A stretch of DNA of 64,000 nt from Saururus chinensis (Eukaryota; Streptophyta; Magnoliopsida; Piperales; Saururaceae): positions 10,446,995 through 10,510,994 of the forward strand of contig CP141142.1 of the NCBI GenBank assembly GCA_035235625.1, in the 5' to 3' direction. The notes below the pieces were generated by a model. The model was given only the letters and a program-made list of their open reading frames with translations, made no database searches and was not told the origin of the DNA. A program made the translations under genes and the position numbers. Shown here piece after piece: positions 57,861 to 64,000 of the stretch. Each line of letters begins with the position of its first letter. Position 1 is the first letter of the stretch.

Positions 57861-59279
57861 CATACACGTATGTGTAAGTTGTGGAATTCGGACATTCTCG
57901 GCCAAGTTTATCCCGGTGAGTAGGTTATTCTAGTTTCCTTTGTGGAAGTCAAACTTTAGCCGCAAGGGACTATCTTGGGAACAGCGGGTACTTTCCTAGT
58001 CGGGAAGCTTACCCGAACCGCTTTAGTTTCCTTTTGTAAGAATTTGAACCTTCATCTACAAGGGATTGTCTCAGTGAGCAGGGTTTGATTGTTTTTACTC
58101 AATTTTGAGACATTCACCATCAATGGTTTCATGTATATGGATTTATTATGTCGAGTTATGTATAGATTTATTATGTCAAGATACACAAGTTGTGTAGGGA
58201 TAATGGAGTTATATTGCACATGTGGTTATGGCTTAACTTGTATGATATAAAGAACAATGTGCTTGAGACACTTGATATGCAGGGGTGAATATTTTCATTA
58301 CAATATAAATATGCATGATATGATGATATTGAGAAGTCATTCATGCAAGATATGATTATGTGTACACATGATGATGTATGGTTGATATGATTTATGTTAA
58401 ACCCATGATGCACAAGAGGCATGAGAATTTGATGATGAGATGTTATGGGATTATAGCATGATATGCAAATGACTTGAATATGTGATGATTTGTCATATGA
58501 GAACATGTTCATGAGATATTCTAGAGGTAGTATGACTTACATATGACATGATTAGATTCATATGGATGGTAAATGATGACATGAATGCACAAGTTTAAGT
58601 GGATATTCTAGGATGGGTGGGTATGATGGAGTATTTGTTTAATAAATATTGTGTGTTTATGCCTGTGATGTTATCTTGAATTTACTTTTCACATCTAAAA
58701 ACCCTTGTTAAGCTTGTAGCTCACTCCTCTTTGTTGTGTTTTATTTTGGAGCTACATGTTGTGCCATGCAGGTGGTCCAAATGGATTTTTTTGTGGAGCA
58801 TATGGATGATGATGTTGCTTAGGAGGGGTTACTTGTAGATCTTGAGTTTTACGGTTGTTTATATAGCATGTTGTGTTGAGACTTTTATGTGCTTGATTAT
58901 ACATCACACTTTATTAGCCAATGTGGGCTTTGACTCTTATACATGAGCCATGTGTGGGCTGATTTGGACTAAGTATGTGGGTTGGTGTGTGGACTAATAT
59001 TTAATTTGTAGTTCTTTATTTCTCATTTTGCTCTTGTACAAAGTTGATGTGCACAACTCCGTAGTGATTCACCCAAGTAGGGGTTAAGTCTTCCGCAAAC
59101 TGATGATACTTCATCGCGCCACATGCTATCTTCCCCTTGGACCAGGTTTGGCTCGGGGTTAACATGTGCCGGGGCATGACATCTTGCACCTCAAGCTACA
59201 TGGAAGAGAACTTGGAGCCCATATAGAAGTATGCTAAAAAAACCATACCTATGTGGGCAAAGCAAAACAATCCTGTTAA

Positions 59280-60950
59280 TAGTAATCGTATGTCATGTAT
59301 GTCATATCATGGATAACACATTAAACTTATCATGTTTTGATTACACAAAATTCTCACATCGTATAATTGAATATACATGATATAGTACTTTATCGTCTTA
59401 TCGATAATACGATATTCTTAGCAATCATGTTATTGATAATACGACATTTACTTATAGCATAAATGAAGCCTCAACGAGGATTCCGGTGGTGGCGGAGCAC
59501 TCATCTTCTCTACTCCTGTTGTTTTGGTGGGCTGATGATATGCCTCTAATCAACATGTTATGCACTGCTCCAACCCAATTGTACCTCACCACAACTGTCA
59601 GGTCATCTATAAAGCACAAAGATGGGGAGTCGGATTTGTTACTTTGTGAATAAAACAAGGGTCCCCATATGCATGATGGCCAACTATGCTAAGTCCTCGT
59701 CAGAGACAACCCGTCTGTTGTCTGCCACTTCCTTTGCAATTTCTTCAATAAGATTCTTATCCGGTAGCTTCCCTGTGAAGAACCTTTTGAAGAATTGCCT
59801 CTTGCCTTGGGCAGCCTTCCCGTCACCACTGTCCAACTTCAACGGGTTCCCTTTTGCACTAAAACCCATGATTAGTGCTAGTTCTTCTACTGTAAAGGGT
59901 ATATTTTGCCCCGGATGTTGAAAAGTTATTGTGACTCATCGTAGGACTTACCTATTAGAACGTTCAGGAGCGGCCTAGAGATAATGATTGGCTCACAATT
60001 GGATACTGGTAGAACCATGCATCCAAGCCTCGATTCAACGAGGTCTTTTGATAGTCTAAGTCCAGCATGAAAACTGTTAGTTCCTAGACCCGGTCTCCTC
60101 CCGTAAATTCTCTTATTCTTCTTCTCTTCTGATACCTTCATTGATTCCGCCATTTGACTGTATTTTGTAGCTCTTTGTTTGTAAAAGATGTTATACATAT
60201 GTATATCAACAATGGATCATGACCAAAATCAAAGAGTCGTGTTGATTCACATTATGTAACTAACGTACAAATACACTCTAAATTCATATATAGTGTTATC
60301 GGTTACACGATAGGATGCCTTCTCAGACACGATAGAAAAACAATTGAATGTCGTCTGCCAAATATCGTGTTATTAATAACGCATTATGTATGCTACGTAT
60401 ACACGATATGAGGACATTTCCATATCGTATATCGTATTATCGATAACATGATATAGTAAATATTATATACGTGATAACACGATACTCTACTGATGGCATG
60501 AAAGTACTAACTATGTCATGTGTTCCATAGCACGATATATGAATAATCGTGTAGACAAACCTACGATTTAGAGCTAGAGAAGGCCATTACCACAAAATTG
60601 ATTTGAGTGAAATTAACCCTTCAATCGACCAGTGTTCTTCACCCATTCACTATTTTACCATGAGTGTGTTAGTGTACACACGGACAGAACCTCATTTCAC
60701 GGTTGAAACTCGGTTCATTGAGGAAAATTTGAAGATCGTGTGTCGGAAACAACAAAAACTGGACATTGCAAAGTTTTTTTGCATCTCACTAATATGAAAA
60801 TTTTGAAATTGCCAGTGGGATGGGTCAAAAATTAGAACTCACATTGCGTATTCACTTCTCACTTATTGGATTGTGAAAATCACCAATCAGATAGGTCGTT
60901 TGTGTGTAATTGCGATAAAAGGTTTACACGATATAAAACCCTAATTTAGG
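59280..60950. mobile_element. Palindrome-rich MULE-like fragment (same motif family as 22.5-25.7 kb)
   Basis: Clusters of the ATCGTGTTATCGATAACACG palindrome lie at 59280-59450 and 60290-60560, with a last half-site at 60928. They bracket the coding remnant at 59452-60198. The motif is the one found around the MULE transposase at 22.5-25.7 kb, so both fragments probably come from one transposon family. Terminal inverted repeats and a target duplication were not identified. Confidence 0.6.
59452..60198 (-). pseudogene. DUF1985/Ulp1-transposon-like protein fragment
   Basis: Three frames join by hand into one degenerate protein. 60198-59926 carries SRLGCMVLPVSNCEPIIISR and PLLNVLIGKSYDES. The next, 59917-59684, carries IPFTVEELALIMGFSAKG and FFTGKLPDKNLIEEIAKEVA. 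The last, 59690-59452, carries HMGTLVLFTKSNKSDSPSLC and FIDDLTVVVRYNWVGAVHNM. The order (globular start, F-x-I-P-F-T-x-E-E-L-x-x-I-M-G-F, then LVLF...FIDDL...YNWVG) resembles the DUF1985-type domain encoded by Ulp1-carrying plant MULEs (Kaonashi type). At least two frameshifts or introns break it. The protease domain itself was not seen. Family call is by pattern recall. Confidence 0.5.
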
Positions 60951-61604
60951 GTTATTTCTGTCTAAAATTTATCTAATATTGTATATATCCAAGTTTAGTG
61001 AAATTTTTATAAAAAAAATAAGGAATATAAAATATTCACTTCTTCCGCACTCCTCTTTTAAATGTATACAAATGAGGCAGAAAAAGTACAAGTGTCTCCC
61101 ACCCAGAGAGAGTACTCATTTCCCCTCTCTTAAAAAACTTGCCCGATCTTTGGGTTTTTATGTTTATAAAGTCACCAAAAAGTTCGTTTTTAGTAGACAT
61201 GCTATATATAACACAACCCTTCATAGATGTCGCAACCCTTCAAGAGCCAGGCTTCGGATCTGCATTAGAGCACTCACATCAGTCACATGTGCGTGCTCTC
61301 AAAAAGCCTAGGCCTCAGGACAGCAGATCTGGACGCCAAAAGCCAACTGTATAAATATTATTTGATTATTTAAAAAACTCAACAATAACAACCTGGCTTT
61401 GGCCCAGTTGGGTCAATCAGAACACACACAAAGAAACGAGAAGAATGTTGAGAAGAATGTGACATATAACAGGTAAAGGTGGGGGAGAGGGAGGGGACAA
61501 GATGGCGTCACAAGTCTTTCTTCACTATTGCAACATCAAATGCATCATGCATGACAGTAACTGGTGATGAGTTAAAAGGACCTAATGGCTTAGTTCCTTC
61601 TCCT
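60951..61604. other. No gene recognised
   Basis: Overlapping open frames at 60979-61354 on both strands lack conserved motifs. GAGCACTCACATCAG at about 61269 resembles the start of a small MITE, but no partner end was found. Confidence 0.4.
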
Positions 61605-61700
61605 ATGATTAGTTAGCAATAACATAAGGATGAATAGTGCACTTCCCCACGGCTCAATGATTAGTTAGCAATAATATAAGGATGAATAGTTCACTTTCCC
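61605..61700. repeat. 52-bp direct duplication
   Basis: ATGATTAGTTAGCAATAA(C/T)ATAAGGATGAATAGT(G/T)CACTT occurs at 61605 and 61657. Confidence 0.85.
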
Positions 61701-61825
61701 TCTTTTAGCTGGCCCGCCCTCTAAACATAGTTGTTGAATATCATACCATATCCACTGTCTCTAAGATATCCATTGTTTCTAAATATTCGATGGTGGATGT
61801 CCACCGTCACCGTCTTTGTATAATG

Positions 61826-61965
61826 AGTAATGCTATCTCGACGTTAAAAAAATTACATTAATAGCCTACTTCATCCTTTGAAAAATGGGTCTCATACATT
61901 AATGCTTTTCAAAGGATGAAGTAGGCTATTGACGTAGCTTTTTTAACGTCACAGAAACATTTTTC
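61826..61965. mobile_element. Foldback MITE with 10-bp flanking duplication
   Basis: Arms of about 45 bp (61840-61884 and 61906-61950) pair almost perfectly, beginning GACGTTAAAAAAA and ending CTTCATCCTTTGAAAA. The flanks carry TTGTATAATG at 61816-61825 and 61966-61975. A 9-10 bp duplication points to a Mutator-like origin. Confidence 0.8.
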
Positions 61966-61975
61966 TTGTATAATG

Positions 61976-63799
61976 GGAGTAAGCCTGCTAACATGAGTTG
62001 AGGAACTTCTCATCTATAACGTAATTGCACTGTTAAATTAAATTAAAGTTACAAGAGTGATTGTGGTCCCAATGAAAGAAGAATAGAGAATATAAATTAA
62101 TCACGGAATATAATATCGGCATGTGACTATGCGGCCAACCCACCATTTGAAGGCTGGTGGCTGGAATAAAGCACGTGGTAGGCTGGCAGCTCCCAATTCC
62201 TTGCTAGAAGCATAAAGTGGTCCTGTTCGTCCTTCACTTTTTAAAAAAATAAATTTTTTAGAATCTGTTTATGTGAACCTCAAAAAAAATTTAATACATC
62301 ATTTACATAACAATTTAATTTTTTTTATTTACTCTTCTAACTCGAACAAACTTCACCACTTTTTTCACTTATTTTCCCAACTAAAATTTATATATTCTTC
62401 TCCAACTACGACGACTTTGGTACCTCATATTTCGTCTTCAATCTTCTCTTCTTTATTTTCTTTCTCAGCACCTAGTTAGGCAAAAGAGTTACCCTTGCGC
62501 CATTGGGTGCCACAACAATGGCTAGGAGGCCAGGCAACATCTGGCATTGGCTGCCGCGACCAGGAAGTAAGGCCACATCTGGCCCTTATAGCAGATTTGG
62601 CATAGTTGCCACAATCAGGGCCACCATTGGCCCTAGCTTTTATCGTCACAACAAGGCTAACACTACACTAACTCTAAGTGCCGCAGTGAAGCCAGCGCTA
62701 GCCTTGGCTCTAACTATTGGAAAGCATGTTAAACATGTCTAACCCTATTTTAGGTGAAGTCCATTTAAATGAGTTTGTGGGGTAATGAGAACCCAAATTC
62801 ACTTTCATGTAAAAGAGAATCCCGCATGTGAATTGGTTAAAGTGAGCATAAATAGTCTCACATCTCCTAGAAGAAACAAAATAGAGTTAGTATATAAAAC
62901 ATAAGTTTTGTCTTTCAAATTAGACCTGTGGCCATCTCACTTTTGTGGAGGGCATACATATTAGACTTATACACCTATGTAGGCTAACCCACACATGCGT
63001 GCTGCCACAGCCATTGTGCTGGCTGAGTTTGGTTTGGTTCACACCGGCAGCCAGCCATGCCGAGTCAGATGGGGTTGGGTCCATAAGATAATAAATTTTG
63101 GGGCTAATTATTTTGGTTTTCTCTTATTCCAAAATGAGTCTGGTTTTCACTTGTGAACCTTAACGGGAGGGCATGCCCGTTTGAACTAGACGGTTCTTCT
63201 GTGTTCTATAAAACACTAAAAATAGATTTCTACATAATCCTTAATTGGTTTTTCCTATTGTCTTTGTGAGAGTGATTACACAACTGTCGTTTGCTACATA
63301 CACTATGTGAAGGTGCTTCTATAGTGTGGGGTAGATCGTCTTATCCTAGGAGAACACCTAAGTGATCCTAAGCACCATTAGGGAGGGTGTAATTCTATCT
63401 TAAGGACAGAGCGTTAAATGTTTGATTCAATCTTCAAGTTCTGGATTTTCTTTATACCTTCTACTAATCACAATTACTAGGGTATGAAAATAACACTAAC
63501 CGCCATAGCTAGGTTAGCGCTGGCCCTGGCTGCCACTGTTAGGGCCCCTAGCTCTAATTGCAATAGGCATTCGTAGCAACTGATTCAACCAAAAAGATTG
63601 TGGTTTTTGCTACATCTGCTAGGCATAAGGGCTGAGAAGTAGGAGGATGAAGAGAAGGAAAAAAAGGCCGCTAGCCGTTGGCACCGTGGCCCGTTGCTAA
63701 AGTATGGGGATATATATGTTCGATGTATATGAATTTATAAGATCATCACTAAGGGATAAACATAAGGCAAATAACATATGTTTTTAGAGATAAAAAAGT
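61976..63799. other. Intergenic or decayed LTR sequence, no gene supported
   Basis: 62500-62720 and 63490-63570 share GCTAGCGCTGGCC-like wording (TAGCGCTGGCCCTGGCTGCC versus CAGCGCTAGCCTTGGCTC). 63190-63420 looks like an LTR leader (TCTATAAAACACT, then GTGAGAGTGATTACACAAC). No termini were established. Confidence 0.4.
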
Positions 63800-64000
63800 T
63801 GATGCACTGGAATAATGTTCAATTAAATGTTCTCACATTTCGAATCGCAATCCTATTTTGTGTTAATTCATTGCTTATTTGGGCTATTTATGTTTCAAAT
63901 AAGTTAGTTGGACCATAATTGAGTTTACATGTCTAAACATGCTTCAACATGATCTAAGTAGAAGAGGAAGTAAAACACATCTACCCAAAGCTATTTAAAA
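63800..64000 (+). mobile_element. LTR of the Athila-like family, start only, cut by window end
   Basis: From TGATGCACTGGAATAATG onward the + strand aligns with the start of the minus-strand LTR at 42839 and 55809 (CAATCCTATTTTGTGTTAAT, GGGCTATTTATGTTT, CTACCCAAAGCTATTTAAA). It is more diverged than the 41649/54710 pair are from each other. Orientation is opposite to the large element. Whether a full element follows lies outside the window. Confidence 0.85.

Larger units (their letters stand above)
55810..59181 (+). mobile_element. Long Tekay/Del-like LTR, right part
   Basis: This continues the LTR broken at 41648 (total about 4.5 kb) and ends ACATGTGCCGGGGCATGACA at 59181, the same style of end as the complement of the start of the 42946 copy. 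Flanks of the whole (ATATC left of 40483, TCTTG right of 59181) do not match, so a target duplication is not shown; it may be one LTR of a larger lost element. The stretch holds minisatellites and no supported gene; open frames at 55822-56265 overlap on both strands. Confidence 0.7.

Noticed and set aside
40478..59186. Target duplication around the long split LTR
   Set aside because: The flanking 5-mers (ATATC and TCTTG) do not match, so no duplication is claimed.

Overview
This is plant nuclear DNA from a flowering plant, and I cannot name the species. The reasons are intron-rich genes with GT-AG junctions, the low-GC intergenic DNA, and the transposon families present: Athila- and Tekay/Del-like gypsy LTRs, MULEs, CACTA, hAT, Stowaway and Harbinger MITEs. 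No bacterial-style operons, CRISPR arrays or convincing RNA genes were seen.

Only two host genes look intact. They sit side by side on the + strand in the middle of the window. The first (27582-32568, 8 coding exons, 293 aa) encodes a phosphoglycerate-mutase-like histidine phosphatase with the RHAQG and second-His motifs. The second (33783-36969, 6 exons, 789 aa) encodes a secreted GH3 beta-D-xylosidase closest in character to the plant BXL6 group, with signal peptide and SDCDAV nucleophile motif. They are 1.2 kb apart and I see no functional link between them. All exon joins were checked by reading frame.

Layout. 1-8.9 kb: AT-rich, mostly decayed repeats, with a nest of perfect palindromes at 79-280, a CACTA right end at about 2580-2960 and a TTTGGTA repeat field at 6.66-7.26 kb. 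8971-10922: solo LTR with a perfect 5-bp target duplication. 11-12.7 kb: unidentified coding-like debris. 12.77-16.6 kb: hAT-like element holding an ERD15/PAM2-protein-like exon. 17.88-18.97 kb: two exons of an isoaspartyl peptidase/L-asparaginase pseudogene, cut near its start codon by an LTR. 21487-22335: a second LTR of that family. 22.5-26.3 kb: decayed Mutator-like transposase gene studded with a palindromic motif. 26.4-26.8 kb: (TA)n(TG)57 microsatellite and a MULE-MITE. 27-37 kb: the two genes. 37.9-38.4 kb: Harbinger-type MITE.

The right third (40.48-59.18 kb) is a stack of nested retrotransposons. A long Tekay/Del-like LTR was split by an Athila-like gypsy element (41649-55809, minus strand, TSD CCTGA). 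That element was in turn hit by a 3.6-kb solo LTR (42946-46531, TSD CATTT) and by a 2.85-kb non-autonomous LTR retrotransposon (47936-50782, TSD AAAAT). The small element carries an open frame of 652 codons that contains a captured piece of acetolactate synthase, the most notable item here. After the stack comes a second palindrome-rich fragment (59.28-60.95 kb) with a DUF1985/Ulp1-transposon-like coding remnant, a foldback MITE at 61.8 kb, and at the very end (63800-64000) the start of another LTR of the Athila-like family in the opposite orientation.
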